Notes: generated by a model from the letters alone, not told the origin. Numbered from the stretch's first letter, positions 23,160 to 35,363 are shown. The stretch: DNA of 39,801 nt from Atkinsonella hypoxylon (GCA_000729835.1 JFHB01000258.1:1-39801), one strand, 5' to 3'. Program-made: numbers and translations.

Positions 23160-23870
23160 AAGTATAGTTTTATTCTATTTTAACTAAAAAGGCTGCTTAG
23201 CCTTTACCCTTTTTCTGTTTTTTATCTTTTAATTTAGGCAATTTACACCTAATCTTCTAGCAAAATTCTAGTAGTCCTAATGTCTAGGGGAAAGAGTAAG
23301 GAATATTAACTACTATAAAGGGAGAAAGATCCTTATAAAGGACCTTTTAGAGCCTTAGAAGTATAAATAGTTAATCTACCTAGTCTTTACTCTAGAACGT
23401 TATAAAAGGAGTATTATAGTAAATCTAGCTATAGTTACTGTAACCTTTTGTAAATTGCTACTTATAGCTTATAGCAGTAGAGCTACTCTAGATGCAATTG
23501 CTGTATAAGCTGCTACAAACATCCTTAAGAGAGGTACAGCTATAAAATAGAAAGTAAACGTATTCCCTAAATAAGGTAACTGTTTAAAGATATATATTAG
23601 TGCAATAAGAGCAAAATGCACTATTCTCTTTGCTAAAGAACAAGATTAAAAGGGCTTTATAGCGCTCTTAACAATTAGTAAGTGTATAATAGAAATATCC
23701 GTAAGAATAAGCTATTTTAGTTAGAATAAAGATAAAGTTCTTAACGTTTAATTCTAGCGCAACCTTACGTAAGAGAGAGCTTTCTCTTACAGTGCTATTA
23801 ATAAACTAAGCCTTAAGATTCTAATTGCAAAAGAATTTAACAGCTCTTAGAGGCACATTAGGCATAGAAC
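23160..23870 (+). pseudogene. Unassigned frame in the G1 3' module, left half
   Basis: A plus-strand frame in the same phase as G1 pol continues from about 23160 to the G2 insertion and resumes after it at 31957. Stops are TAA/TAG only. Stop-poor stretches include IRIKIKFLTFNSSATLRKRELSLT-like sequence at about 23730-23800. When one AGAAC copy is removed the frame passes through the G2 site unbroken. Composition is basic and Gln-rich with no motif I recognise. It could be an extra ORF of G1, captured host sequence, or a chance frame; RIP damage prevents a firm coding call. Confidence 0.3.
23866..23870. repeat. Left target-site duplication of G2 (AGAAC)
   Basis: AGAAC precedes the LTR start TGTAATGG; the second copy is at 31952-31956. 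Confidence 0.85.
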
Positions 23871-24193
23871 TGTAATGGACTGGCCTAGGAGCTGCTGCTA
23901 ACTAGCGTCTATAATGAGAACTATAATTATAGGGAGGAAAGGAGGAAGAGAGAAGGAACTAGAAGCCTCCCTATGCCCCTATACTATATATCTAGGGGTA
24001 GGTTTATCCCCTTAGGAGCCCCTTTTAGCATATACTCTATAGCTAAGGTTCTCTCTCTAGGGCCTAGTAAAGCCTAGCTAACCTCTAAACAAATGTAGCT
24101 TGCTTCTATCCCTTTACCTATATAGATCTTTATCTCTCTTTTACTGTTCTCTCTCTACTAAAAGACTTAAGCCTAAGGCTTAAGTCTATAATA
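23871..24193 (-). repeat. 3' LTR of G2 (323 bp)
   Basis: It begins TGTAATGGACTGGCC on the plus strand and matches 31629-31951 throughout. The first ~110 bases (outer edge) are almost free of RIP; the inner part is mutated. Confidence 0.92.
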
Positions 24194-24213
24194 TACCCTT
24201 CTTCTTCTCTTAA
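24194..24213 (-). promoter_or_regulatory. Polypurine tract of G2
   Basis: On the minus strand AGAGAAGAAGAAGGG lies next to the LTR. This is strong support for minus orientation of G2. Confidence 0.8.
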
Positions 24214-25040
24214 GCTCTATAACAATCCCTTTTATTATATATAGTAGGTACTGCAGATAGTAGCTAACACTCTATTTACTCTCTCTTTATATTTTCTCTA
24301 TTGTTTACTTATAAAAAAAATAGAAGTATAACATTTACACCTAAGTGCTTTACTCTAGCTGCTCTATTGCTGCACTAATGTACTAATTGTTATTAGTGTA
24401 GCGTTATAGGGCTAATATATAAATAAACGTCTGCTTTACCCTCTTTCTCTCTAATTGCCTATAGCACCTAAGCAACAGCTGTTAATTGCTCTACTAACTA
24501 ACCTATTAGTTGCATTATAATAGGTTAATTATGCTCTCTTTACTTAATTGTACCCTCCTAGGGTTTATTAACCCTCTGCCTCCCTCTGCCTTATAATCCT
24601 CTATATATAGCTATTAATTATCTACCTATTATATAGGCACTAGCTGTAATGCTAGTGTTGCTAGCGTATAAACTACTTATATCCCTAGGTCTTCTTACGT
24701 TTAGAGCAATTATTACGTAATAATCCCTTTTATTAACTAAGAGGCACCCTCTCTCTTTTATTCTTATTGTTATTGTAAATAGTTATTAGTTATATATAAT
24801 CTATCTATATATAAGAGGTATTATTAAGGGTGTAGAGCGTAAATAGTTATTATTAGTGTTATTCTCTTAGTGCATAATAAACTAATAGCTAGTAGGGTGT
24901 AAATAGTTATTATTGTTGTTATCCCTTTAGTATGCAATAAACTAGTAGCTAGCCTTTAGCTGTTTTTAATATAAAAATAAATAATTCCTTTTCTCTCTTT
25001 CTTACCTTTTTCTTTCTTCTTTATATTATATCTTACCTCT
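24214..25040. other. 3' non-coding part of G2
   Basis: No convincing frame. It keeps more CpA/TpG than pol and contains an exact-period 60-bp tandem duplication (24841-24960). It separates the antisense frame from the 3' LTR. Confidence 0.5.
24841..24960. repeat. Two tandem 60-bp repeats
   Basis: Both units start AAATAGTTATTATT and carry a CATAATAAACTA/GCAATAAACTA block at the same offset. A shorter related stretch (GTAAATAGTTATTAG) lies at about 24774-24788. Differences are more than RIP transitions alone. Confidence 0.75.
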
Positions 25041-26565
25041 ATATTATAAATAAATAATTCTATTATTACTTCCTAAAATTCCTTCTTACACTATATAGCT
25101 GCTGCTACTTCTTTTAACGTAAAAGAACCCCTTTCTATTGCCTCTAAATAGAATTTATTTAACTATAAGTAGCTAGCTAATTAGAACTGCAAAATATTAT
25201 TCTATTAGCCTAAAGTATACTACCTCTTTATCTATATATAGCTTATTCTTTTACTAACCTAGAATATATTTAGAACTTTAATAGCTATATTGCTAGCGCT
25301 AGTGCCTCTACTGCTCTTACTCTAATAGCGCTAATAGTCCCTTATTGCTACTATATCTATAGTTTCTTTATATAAGAGAACTTAAACAACTTAGAGCTAT
25401 TTAATAGTAATATCCTTAAGGATATTTATATACTATATTGTAATAACCTTTATAAGAAGAGCTTATATAACTATTATTCTAACTAAAGAAGAGAATACTA
25501 ACTATATATATAGAAGTATAAAGGCTATATCTAGAATTTAAGCCTTTTTACTAAGCATTTTTACCTATAGTATTACTTTACTAAAATATAGAAACTTACT
25601 AACTAAGGTTTTATAGTTAAGTCTATATTAATTCTCCTTTACTTTAGCTAGCTTACTTACTAAACTATTTTTACTTATAAGTTCTTAAATATTTATAATT
25701 ACTATAATATTATTCTTAAGAATATACTTACTGCTAATTATATAGAAAAGAAGGTTATACTCTTTTCTCCTTTTTATTATATAACTTAAGCTAATAGCTC
25801 TTCTATACCTACTTCTCCTTCTTCTATAACCTATAAGAGCACTATAGTCTTTATTGTTCTAAAGAATAATAAGTTTAACCCTAATAAGTATAAGTATATC
25901 TTTATAGATATTAATAATAACTTCTTATTCCTTTTTATACTTACTACTACTACTACTATTACTATACCCTTATTATTGCCTCTACCTATACCTATACTTT
26001 ATTATATACTGCTAACCTTTACTACTACTGCTCTTTTACTGCTGTATAAAGCTTTCTTACTGCTATATATTATCTCTTTACTTTTATAGAATAACCTTAA
26101 GGCAATACACTAAAAATATATTTACCTTTAAGTAAAGCTTAAAAGCTTAAATTACTTATAGTGCTAATTACTATTTATATTTCTAGAGTGTATAACCTTA
26201 ATCTAGCTTATTGCCCCTTTAGCTTTCTTCTTCTCTATCTTTTTTCTCCTTAGAACTATACTTTTACGCCTAAAGCGCTAAGCTATTTAAGATATTATAT
26301 TCTTACCTATACCTACTAGAGTAAGGCTTTAATCTAGAGTATTAGTTATATTCTTACCTACTTTAGCCTCTATACCTTCTGCTAGTGCTGCTATTCTAGC
26401 TCTAGCTTCTATACTACTCTAAGGACACTATATAGTTTCTTTAGCTTCTATTCTATAACTGCTTAAAGAGCAATAGAGCGCCTTTTAGGTAGTTATACCT
26501 TTACGCTATAAGCACTAATGCCTCTTTACTACTTACTAAGAAATTTCCTTTATTTTATTTTTTTT
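25040..26565 (+). pseudogene. Stop-poor frame antisense to G2 pol, possible additional ORF
   Basis: A plus-strand frame runs from the G2 3' region to just before the end of the chromodomain gene on the other strand. It contains runs without stops far longer than usual here: about 100 codons from the NSSSIPTSPSS stretch (near 25790) through a Thr-rich run (near 25945) to YIISLLL (near 26085). Other readable parts are YIASASASTALTLIAL (near 25285) and an Ala/Ser/Pro segment (near 26365). Stops elsewhere are mostly TAA/TAG in Gln-like positions. A coherent minus frame can also be read here, so strand is not proven. I do not recognise a family. Some plant LTR elements carry antisense additional ORFs between pol and LTR, which this resembles in place and direction. 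Confidence 0.35.
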
Positions 26566-26640
26566 TTTATAGCTATATAAGCCTCTATAAAGAGGAGTTT
26601 ATTTTTTTTTTATTTTTTAGTTAAAGGTAACTAAGTTATT
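26557..26640. terminator. T-tracts and small hairpin between convergent frames
   Basis: Two long T-tracts (about 26565-26577 and 26601-26620) flank the hairpin CCTCTATAAAGAGG (26582-26595). The antisense frame ends on one side and the chromodomain gene on the other, so it may be a shared 3'-end region; this is inference. Confidence 0.25.
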
Positions 26641-29600
26641 ATTAAAGTCTATATAAAATTTTACTATACCTTTACTAAGCCTATTGTTAAATTAAGCGTC
26701 TTTCTACTATAACTTAAATTAATCTAGTGCCTCTATATTAAGAAAGTTTTTTAGTAGTTTCTATATAAACTAAATAAATTCTACTTACTTAATAAGTACT
26801 TAATAGTGTCTTCCTTAGCCTAAAGCGTTTTTAGTAGCTAAAATTTCCTTTACTCTATATTCCTTAAGGGATAGATTAGTATTTATTGTAGTTAGCTTAA
26901 AATTAAGCCTTAAGTTTACTAGCTACTAAAAAGGTAAGAGGTTTATTGCTACTTACTTAATAAGGTTAATATAAAAAACTAGATAAATTTCTAGTAAAAT
27001 ATCTAACTTTATAGTTAAAGGTATTAGTATATTTATAACTATATACTTTACTATAACCTAATTAAGCTTTTAACTTAAGTAGTTTATTTTAATATAATAG
27101 AGTATTAGCTAAACTAAGTTCTTTACCTTATACTATTCTACTAGCTTATAGCTTCTATTTAACTACTTTTATTGTCTTTACTAAGTAAAGTTAATTGCAG
27201 CTTAAGCAATATTTATACTCTTCTATAGCTATTTAAGAAACACTAAAGCCTACCTTTTATATAAAACTTAGAACTTCCCTTTATCTATAAGCTTTTAAAT
27301 AAGGTCTATATTGTACCTATATATTGCTTAGTTTAAACTTATATTAGTTACTAAGGAATTCCTATTGTTAATAGCTAGCTAATATATAGAGAGATATTTA
27401 GGCTAATTAAACTATAAAAAGGCAACTATAACCTATAGAATTACTTATACTTCCTAATTAACTCTCTTTATTCTACTATTTATCTATAGGTAATAGAATA
27501 TAAATAGTAATTATTTAATTCTAATAAGGCAATAAAGAGTAGTTTAAAAGGTACTTAACTAATTTAAACTATAGTTAAAGATAATTTATTTTAAGAACCT
27601 ATAAAACTACTACTAATAATGCTTAAACTACTAGGTGTATTTCTCTACCTCTATAGAGGTTATTACCTTTAACTATATATACTTTAAAAGTTAATTAATA
27701 ATAACTATTAAGTAAAAGAGTATAGCTTAGTTTAGCGCTAGTAAATCTATTATAAAATCTATAGAGATTTATAACTAATACCTATTTAGCGCTAAAATAG
27801 GTTGTAAGAGGCCTTACTACAACCTTTTACTCTTTTAGCTGCTATAATAGTAGTAGTTTTAAATATATTAAGTAATATCTTAGAATAGCCTATTTTAGTA
27901 ATAGTTATATATTAATACCTAGAATATAGCATTTTATTTTAGGTAGCTTAATATTAGCAACTTATATATTCTATATATTAGTATAGTAGTTAATAGCTTA
28001 TACTTAAGGACCTAAAGGTAGCTCTAGTAAACTAGTGCTCTTTATATATTAAAGGTATAGTCTATAATTTATTCTTATATTTTTACCTTTAATAGAAACC
28101 TTCTCTCTTTTTTCTAAACTATATTTAACCTTATTAAGTATACTAAGTCTTTCTATACTCCTTAGTTCTATAGGCTTTATAAGTGTTTATCTAGAAATAG
28201 TATTATTCTAGCTAGTACCTATAAAGCCTTAGCTAATTAACTTTTTAGCGTTACTTTATTAGCTATTTTTACTGTAATATTTTCTATAATCTCTTTCTCC
28301 TCCTTATCTCTATAGAGAGTACTAAAACAGCTAATAGAGAGAGACTAGAGAACTTAGTCTATCTATAGTATTACTCTCTCTTAATTCTACTCTTATTATA
28401 ATAATATATTTAGCTACTCTACCTATAGCCCTAAGCAGTATTATAGGTAGTAGTTAAAGAGAGAGAGAAGCTTTACCTACTTAGCTTAACGCTTAAAGAT
28501 CTTTTATAGAGATATAAAGTATTCTAAATTCTTATAGTTAATAAGGATTATAAAGGGGTATATTACTCCTTATAACTTTACTACTTAGGCTTTAAGGCAA
28601 GATATTATTGCTAAAAGCTTCTTATTGTAAATAGTATAGTTACATTAAGCTAGAGATAACCTTACTAAATAGTATACTATAGGCTAAAGTACACTAGCTT
28701 TATTATATTAGAATAAATAGCTACTAAGGGCCTCTTTTAAGTAATTAGCCTTTACTACTATATTCTTCTTAGGGTTCTACTAGGCTAAAACTAAGTATAA
28801 AGTAAAGGCTTTCTTAAGCCTTATAAATAACCTTTTATATTTCTTTATTTACTAAAATAGAACTCTTTTCTTTATTAAGTTAACTAAAGGCTCTATAATA
28901 TCTAAGAAATTTAATATAAAGTTATAGTAAAAGTTTATAAATCTAAGAAAGCTTTATATCCCTTATAACTTAGTAGAAGCTTACTACTTCTAAATAGCTA
29001 TAATCTTCTTTAAATCTAAGTATATCTCTCTTTTTATTACTACTATAAAGCTAAGGTATTTAACTTTAGTTATAGTAAAGCAGTATTTCTTAAGATCTAA
29101 GTGTAGCTCTATTAGCTATAACTTTTCTAAGATTCTTTATACCTTATATATATAGTCTTTCCTAGAACTCTTTATATAAATAAGAATATTATCTAAATAA
29201 GCAGTTATATAATCCCTAAGGGCCTCTTTTAGTGTACTATTAATATATTATTAGAATGTAGCTAGAGCTTTTACTAACCTAAAGGAGTAAACTAGCTATT
29301 TAAAGAGGCTAAACTAGGTATAGAACGCTATAAGGTACTTCTTACTGTTTACTATCTAGATTCTATAAAAGGCTAACTGTATATTTAGCTTAGTAAACTA
29401 ATATACCTTTAATAATAACTTAAGTGTCTTTTTTATTAAAGAGAGAGAGTAATAGTTCTATTCTATAATCTTATTAAGAGCTTAATAATTAATATAGAAT
29501 TACTAACCTTTACTTAGCTTTTTAGCTAAAAGAATAGGCACTACTGCTAAAAAGAAGCTAGCTTAAATTTACTCTTTATCTATTAAATTTATTATCTACC

Positions 29601-30300
29601 TTTTAATTTCTAATAAATAGTTCTATAGTATATTATATAGTAGAGCCTATAGTAGTAACAGTAAGGAGCTATTTAGCTGCTGTTTTAGCTTAATATAGTA
29701 ATCTAGCCCTTCTTTATATAGTAGAAGGCCTTAGGCCTTCTTTTCTTTAAAAAGATTATAAAAATCCTTTAATTTAAGTAGTAGCATTAGTAGACTAAAA
29801 CCTTCTAGAGAGATTTATAATAATAATATAGAGGTAATTTCCTAAAGGCTTATAGCAATAAAATATATAGCAATCTCCTAGCTCTTACTCTATTTTATTA
29901 AGGCACTATAAACTGCTACTAACACTAGTTTTATTAGGTCCTTAACGCTCTAAAAGCTTACTGCTTAAATTATAAGGCCCTTAGCCTTACTTACTAATAA
30001 GCTCTAGCTAGTAGTATTAAGGATAACTCTATTATAGGCTAACTATAGACTTCTAAAGATACAATCTTAGGTTAAGCCTAGAATTATATAGGCTACTACT
30101 AGAAAGACCTAGCTATTAATATCTACCTATAGGTAAACTAAAGAAGTAATTAAAGCACTTCTTTAGTAGCTATTATAGAACTACTATTTAACCTTTACTA
30201 CTGTTTACACTATTCTTTTATATAGTAATAGAACTTACTTTAGGCTAAGGTATTACACTAAACTCTTACTTATTATAGTAAAATAGTTATACCTACTATC
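26640..30300 (-). pseudogene. Ty3/gypsy Pol of G2: protease, RT, RNase H, integrase, chromodomain
   Basis: Minus-strand motifs in order. The protease C-terminal part is at about 30150-30000 (VDINSQVFLVVAYIILGLTQ, then YNRVILNTTS). RT is at about 29570-28900, with AYLDNILIYIKSS (LDD now LDN) near 29200, ELHLDLKKYCF near 29110 and VKYLSFIV. RNase H is at about 28790-28360, with CNYTIYNKKLLAII and FIILINYKNLEYF, where DHKN has lost its Asp and His codons. The integrase C-terminal part is at about 27480-27300 (AINNRNSLVTNISL, YRYNIDLI), as in fungal chromoviruses. The chromodomain is at about 26890-26720 (EYRVKEILATKN, GQGRHYQVLIKQVEF, NIEALDQF); two aromatic-cage Trp codons appear mutated. The integrase core is too degraded to assign each residue. 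Stops are at Gln/Trp codons. Confidence 0.82.
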
Positions 30301-31600
30301 TATTTATATATTATAAAATAATAGTTAGTTAAAGAGTATAAAGATAAGAAACAGTAATATATCTATTTTCTTAGTTATCTCTCTATATTCTTTTTCTAGC
30401 TGCTTATTAAGTAAGAGTTATTATATTATCTATATTACCTTTACCTCTATATTAAGCTTAAGGCTAAGGGTAAGCCTTTTTCTAACTTATTAGAGTTCTT
30501 CTTCTATATATTGTCTATAGTTACTACTTATATACTAGTTAATTTTAGCTTATATTCTGCTAGTTATAATCTATATCCTTAAATATAGTATTAAAATAAC
30601 TTACATTAAAGGTATTGCCTTTTCTAATAGTATTTCTTAAGTTTAGCCTTAAATACTTACTTTACTTATAAAATATCCTTATTTAGTTATTTTACTCTAG
30701 ATTTTTTTACACTCTCTTTCTATTTCTATTAGGTTTCTATAGTATTAACCTTAGTTATTTTAGTGTTACTATCTTAAGGCTCTTTAGAGCTAAAGCTATA
30801 TTTCTACTAGTGTTATTCCTTAATATAATATAACTTAAGGTTTAGTGTAATACTATAGTAGCACTTTACTGCTTAAAGGTAGTTATAATATAGAATATCC
30901 CTTTTTATACTATAATCTCTTATTTCTTTATTAAGTGCTATTTATAACTTAGCTAACTTTATACTATTATTTTAGTTAGCCCCTTTTACTAGTATAATTT
31001 TCTCTTTAAAATAAATATTAAATTCTATAAACTACTTATTACTACTTTATTAAAGCTAATTAAGCTTAATTAAGGCCTAGTTCTACTAGTAAGAATCTAT
31101 AAAGACTAATTTTAAGTAATTAAGGAATTTCTATATATTATATTCTCTTACTTTACCTACTTTATAATAGGTAGCTACTCTCTACTAAACCTTAAGCAAT
31201 AAGCTTTAGTATAAATAGTACTACTAGTTCTATATTATGCCTATAAAGGCACTATTAGCCTAGAGCTTTTAGGTAATTACTATTTACTAAGCCTAAAAGC
31301 TCTATTTATTTCTATTATAAGGGTTTACTATAGGTAGAGGCTTCTATTTAGGTTTCTCTAGCTGCTAGCTTACTGCAGCTTAAAGCTACTTCTTTATCTA
31401 TATATAATCTATTGTAAAGCGTTATAGTTCCTTTATTTATAGAGATTAGCTCTTAACTAACTTATAAAGTACTGCAATTTTTACTGCTTTCTAGCTAATT
31501 TCTACTGTACTTTCCTCTATCTCTCTATAGAGGTTAAAAGAGTATTTAGGCTAACTAGCTAAGCCTTTATTGCTATAACTAAACAATATTGTTCTTACTA
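30300..31600 (-). pseudogene. Gag region of G2
   Basis: Between the 5' LTR and protease. A minus-strand frame at about 31000-30620 reads FIEFNIYFKEKI, then LAKLQIALNKEIRDYS and a Gln/Ser/Lys-rich tail, similar in layout to the C-terminal half of fungal Ty3 Gag. One Cys pair is near 30860, but no full CCHC knuckle can be shown. The boundary with protease is not determined. Confidence 0.45.
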
Positions 31601-31628
31601 GTGTTTTATCTATAGAATAATTATAGTA

Positions 31629-31951
31629 TATAATAAACTAGCCTAGAAGCTACTGCTAACTAGTGTTTATAATAAAAACTATAATTATAGAGAGAAAAGG
31701 AGAAAAAGAGAAAGAACTAGAAGCCTCTCTATACCTCTATACTATATATCTAGAGGTAGGTTTATCCCCTTAGGAGCCCCTTTTAGTATATACTCTATAG
31801 CTAAGGTTCTCTCTTTAGAGCTTAGTAAAGCCTAGCTAACCCCTAGACAAATGCAGCTCGCTTTTATCCCTTTACCTATATAGATCTCTGTCTCTCTCCT
31901 GCTGTCCTCCCTCTACTGAAAGACCTAAGCCTAAGGCTCGAGTCCATAATA
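31629..31951 (-). repeat. 5' LTR of G2 (323 bp)
   Basis: Pair of 23871-24193. Its outer end (about 31845-31951) keeps CpA, TpG and CpG while the inner end is mutated, the mirror image of the other LTR. Confidence 0.92.
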
Positions 31952-31956
31952 AGAAC
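31952..31956. repeat. Right target-site duplication of G2 (AGAAC)
   Basis: Matches 23866-23870; G1 sequence resumes at 31957. Confidence 0.85.
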
Positions 31957-32370
31957 TCTATTAAAAAGCGACTTTAGTGTATATTAGGCATCTACTAGCA
32001 CTAATGTTATTGCCTCTATAGACTTAAAGCTTAAAGGTAAATTTATACTAAGGAGGCAAGGTTTATTAGTATAATAAGAGAATAGAAGTGTAATTAAAAG
32101 CTTTTTTACAAAAGACTTACTGTATTAATAAGCGTTATTAAAGGAAAGATATCTATTTAACTATTCTAAGAGAGAGTAACCTAATAAAAGAGAGCAGTAA
32201 AAGGGATTCTTCTACTAATAATATTCTATATATTTATAAGATCTTTATAGTTTTAAGGAAGCTTTTTAGCTATAATTAAATAATTAAAGATGCTAATAAA
32301 GACAATAAGAAAGAGGCTATATAGAAAGGTAGTTACAGGAAGAAAGAAGGAAGATAAATATAATTAGTTA
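31957..32370 (+). pseudogene. Unassigned frame in the G1 3' module, right half
   Basis: Continuation of the frame at 23160-23870. It reads ATLVYIRHLLALMLLPL early, then a Lys/Arg-rich part to about 32365. A stop-poor run of about 60 codons lies at 32140-32310. No known domain recognised. Confidence 0.3.
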
Positions 32371-34867
32371 AGAAGAATATTATAAATTACTTAATAAGTT
32401 TACAGCTGTTAAAGTCTTAGTATATATTTACTGTTAGCCTCTGCTAAATTACAACAATTATAGACAGCTGTTAACTAAGGATTTATTAAGATAATACTAG
32501 CTATAATATAGCCTATATTTCTACTCTTTCTCTCTCTTTATTCCTTTATTCTTATAATATTTTTATTATAAGTATTTACTTAAGCTCCTTTTTACCTTTA
32601 ATTTTTTAAAAGCTATTTAATCTTTACTATTAAAATAGAAAATAAATACTAAGAACCTATTTCTAAGACTAGCTTTAGAGTTATATATAAGGGATAAATA
32701 TATTACTTTAAGACGTTAAGGAACCTACTAATATACTATATTATAGTGTAAGTCTATAAGCTAGTTAGCAATTTCTTTTATATAGAAGAGTAAAATTAAG
32801 TAGATTTACCTCTTAAGAAGCTCTATAAGCGCTAGCTACCTCTCTTTTAGTAACGTTTTAAGTAGCCTCCTTTTAGCTTACTACTTTATTAGGATTATAA
32901 TTTAAATAACTTTAGGCTTATAGAGTTAATATAGCCTAGCTAGAGTCTAGTAGTTTAGTTTAATTATCTTAATAATGTTTATAGCTTTTTAATAAAGTTC
33001 TTTAAGTAAAAGACTTATTATAAATAGTTAGATTAATTCTAGCTTAATACTATAGTAAGGATTATTACTTATAGGATTAAGTGTGCAGTAGTTATCTTAA
33101 AGAAGTCTTTTATAATTAATATAGAAGAGATAAACTAAAGTAAGATTATAAGACTTATAGGTTAAAAGGTATATAGAATTAAAGATAGGTTTTAACTTAT
33201 TTTCTACTGTTATAATATAAGCTATAACCCTTCTACTTTATATAATAAAATAAGTAAGTAAAGACTTATTACTAGCTTTTTCTTCTTTAATAACTACTAA
33301 ACTTATTTTATCTTTAATTGCTTAAAGGGATACTATTATTACTTTAATATAGAACTTAAAGGTAGAATTAAAAGGTTTAAAGCTATAGTCTATAGTTAAG
33401 TATAAACTTTATAGCTCCTTTAGTATTTATATCTATTTTAAGCAATTTTAGTACTATATTATAAGTAGAAAAGTAACTAAGAATGTAAATATACCTATTT
33501 ATCCTTCTTAATATAAACGCTTTATTATTTAGTTAGATATCTTCTAATTAATCTTATTAGTAATAGCTTATATAATATACCTTACACTTAATATAGCAAC
33601 TATAGAATTACTTAAACATTAAAGAACAAATTTAAACTGCGCCTTTACAACTAAGTTATAACTAATAACTCTATTAATTAGTTTTATAACTACTGTAAAG
33701 GTACTAATAGAGTTATAATAGTTCTATATATAATAGCAGTAAATAAGCTTAGTTTTATAAATAGGTATATAGTTATTAAAAAAGCTAAAACTATAGGCTT
33801 TAACCTTAGCTACCTCTAAAAAGATACTATAAAGCGTTTTATCTTAAGATATTACTTATAAATAACTAGTAGTAGAATTCCTATTCTAAAGAAGCTTAAT
33901 GCTTAGAAATTTACCTTAAGTAATTATAATTAAGTAATTAAATAGTTAATAGAGGTTAATAAATAAATACTTATATAACTTTAGAAGAATTAGTTTATTA
34001 CTACTGTTTAGTTTAATAGTAATTCTATTATCTATAATAGAACTATTAAAGCAGTAATAACAGTAAGGGAATAGCGTTTATATCTTTTAACGCAGATAAG
34101 TAAGCCTAGCTAGGCTCTTATACATTATAAGCTACTCCCTTTTGCACAAAAGAAGTCTTTAATTATAACATTTAAGGTGCTACTATAGCTTATAACTAAT
34201 TTATAAAGCCCTTTATTATTACTACTACTAAACAATTTAAAGGTTTCTACTAGAATTTTTAGTATATTATAAGATCTTACGCAAAAAGATTAAATAGAAT
34301 CTTACAGTAAAGACTAGCTTCTGCAATAATTATAGAACTTAAAGTATTAGCTGCTATCTTTACGTTTTATAGAGCTATTAGTGTAGAAGTAGAAATCTAG
34401 GTAAAGGGATAAAGAGATTATAAAAGCAGTAAAATAAGCGCTTAAAGCTAGAGAATACTACACTATAAAGGATTAAATAGAAGCATTAGCTTAAAGATAT
34501 ATTGCTAAACAACCTATAATAGCCTATAATTCTATTACTAATATAAACCTTAGTGTTATACTGCTAGCTCTCTTCTATTCTAGCGCTTAATAAGAGATAA
34601 TTAAGGTAAATAAAAGACACTATTTAATTATATCTAAGGCAACTAAATAAAGTGTAAATTGCTAAAAAAGAGTTACTTATTGTAAAGGAAAGCGCCTAGC
34701 TATAAGAACGCTATTACTAGTAAGAGAGACGCTACTATATACACTAAAGACGCTAAAGCTGTTATAGAAGATAAGAGAATTAGAACTTTAGGATTAAGGG
34801 AATTAGCTAGAAGGTTAAGTTACTTATAAGTCTTACTTTACAAGCTTATTTATAACTAGAGAGGTAT
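32371..34867 (+). other. Unassigned sequence of the G1 3' module
   Basis: About 2.5 kb of heavily RIP-mutated sequence before the 3' LTR. Plus-strand frames can be followed in pieces but with stop density close to chance. One piece is notably stop-poor: about 34630-34830, basic, with KRDATIYTKDAKAVIEDK and LRELARRLSYL, one likely Gln stop inside. No terminal repeats or target duplications that would mark a further nested insertion were seen. Confidence 0.4.
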
Positions 34868-35357
34868 TATATTGCAGCAGGGTTACCCCCTTACGCTTTT
34901 ATATTAGCTTTATAAGGGATGCTATATATAGGTTTTCTCTATAAGAGTGCGTATTACCTAAACGTCTAGATAGTTTAAGTAAGTAAAAAAGGAAGCGTAT
35001 AAGCAGCTTCTGCTAATTCTTTTTAGGCTTTTGCTCTTTTAATTAATTAATATCTTTTAGCCTGCTTTAATTTACAACACTTAACGCTTAAGAGATATTA
35101 CTTTACTGCTAGTAACACTTTCCCTAACTCTTTAATACATTTAGCTCCTTTTAGGCGTATATATCTTCTAAGCTGCAATTAATATTTTATTTCTGCCTTT
35201 TTTAACTATTTAATCTTCTTGCCTGCTATTGCTTAATAGCATGCACTAACAAATATCTTGCTCTTTGCTGATCCTCTTCGATCTTAACGTGCGCTATATC
35301 GTCACCCGCTTTAGTGTAGGCTGTATGGTTATTTAGGGGTTTGGTTTTAAGTCAACA
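34868..35357 (+). repeat. 3' LTR of G1 (490 bp)
   Basis: It starts TATATTGCAGCAGGG (RIP form of the left LTR start) and ends GTCAACA. The last ~150 bases are nearly RIP-free, the reverse of the 5' LTR. Confidence 0.92.
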
Positions 35358-35363
35358 AAGTAC
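35358..35363. repeat. Right target-site duplication of G1 (AAGTAC)
   Basis: Matches 15519-15524; the RT frame of A resumes at 35363. Confidence 0.8.

Larger units (their letters stand above)
23871..31951 (-). mobile_element. Chromodomain Ty3/gypsy retrotransposon G2
   Basis: An 8081-bp minus-strand element with 323-bp LTRs and a 5-bp AGAAC duplication, inserted in the 3' module of G1. From right to left: LTR, leader, Gag-like region, protease, RT, RNase H, integrase, chromodomain, a 2.5-kb 3' region with an antisense frame, polypurine tract, LTR. The chromodomain places it in the chromovirus branch, which in fungi directs integration towards modified chromatin. RIP is heavy inside, light at both outer ends. 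Confidence 0.9.
15525..35357 (+). mobile_element. Ty3/gypsy retrotransposon G1, interrupted by G2
   Basis: Two 490-bp LTRs flanked by AAGTAC bound a 19.8-kb unit inserted at the RT start of element A. Without G2 it is about 11.7 kb. One plus-strand frame carries Gag with a decayed zinc knuckle, then RT, RNase H and integrase in Ty3/gypsy order. About 3.8 kb of further sequence lies between pol and the 3' LTR. Internal RIP is very heavy; only the outer edges of both LTRs and the area around the G2 breakpoint are spared. Confidence 0.9.

Noticed and set aside
25930..25970. Trinucleotide (TAC)n microsatellite
   Set aside because: Too short and imperfect; it fits a Thr-rich stretch of the antisense frame.
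32371..34600. Multi-pass membrane protein gene in G1
   Set aside because: Hydrophobic stretches appear, but stop density is near chance and RIP raises Ile/Leu/Phe/Tyr content in any frame.
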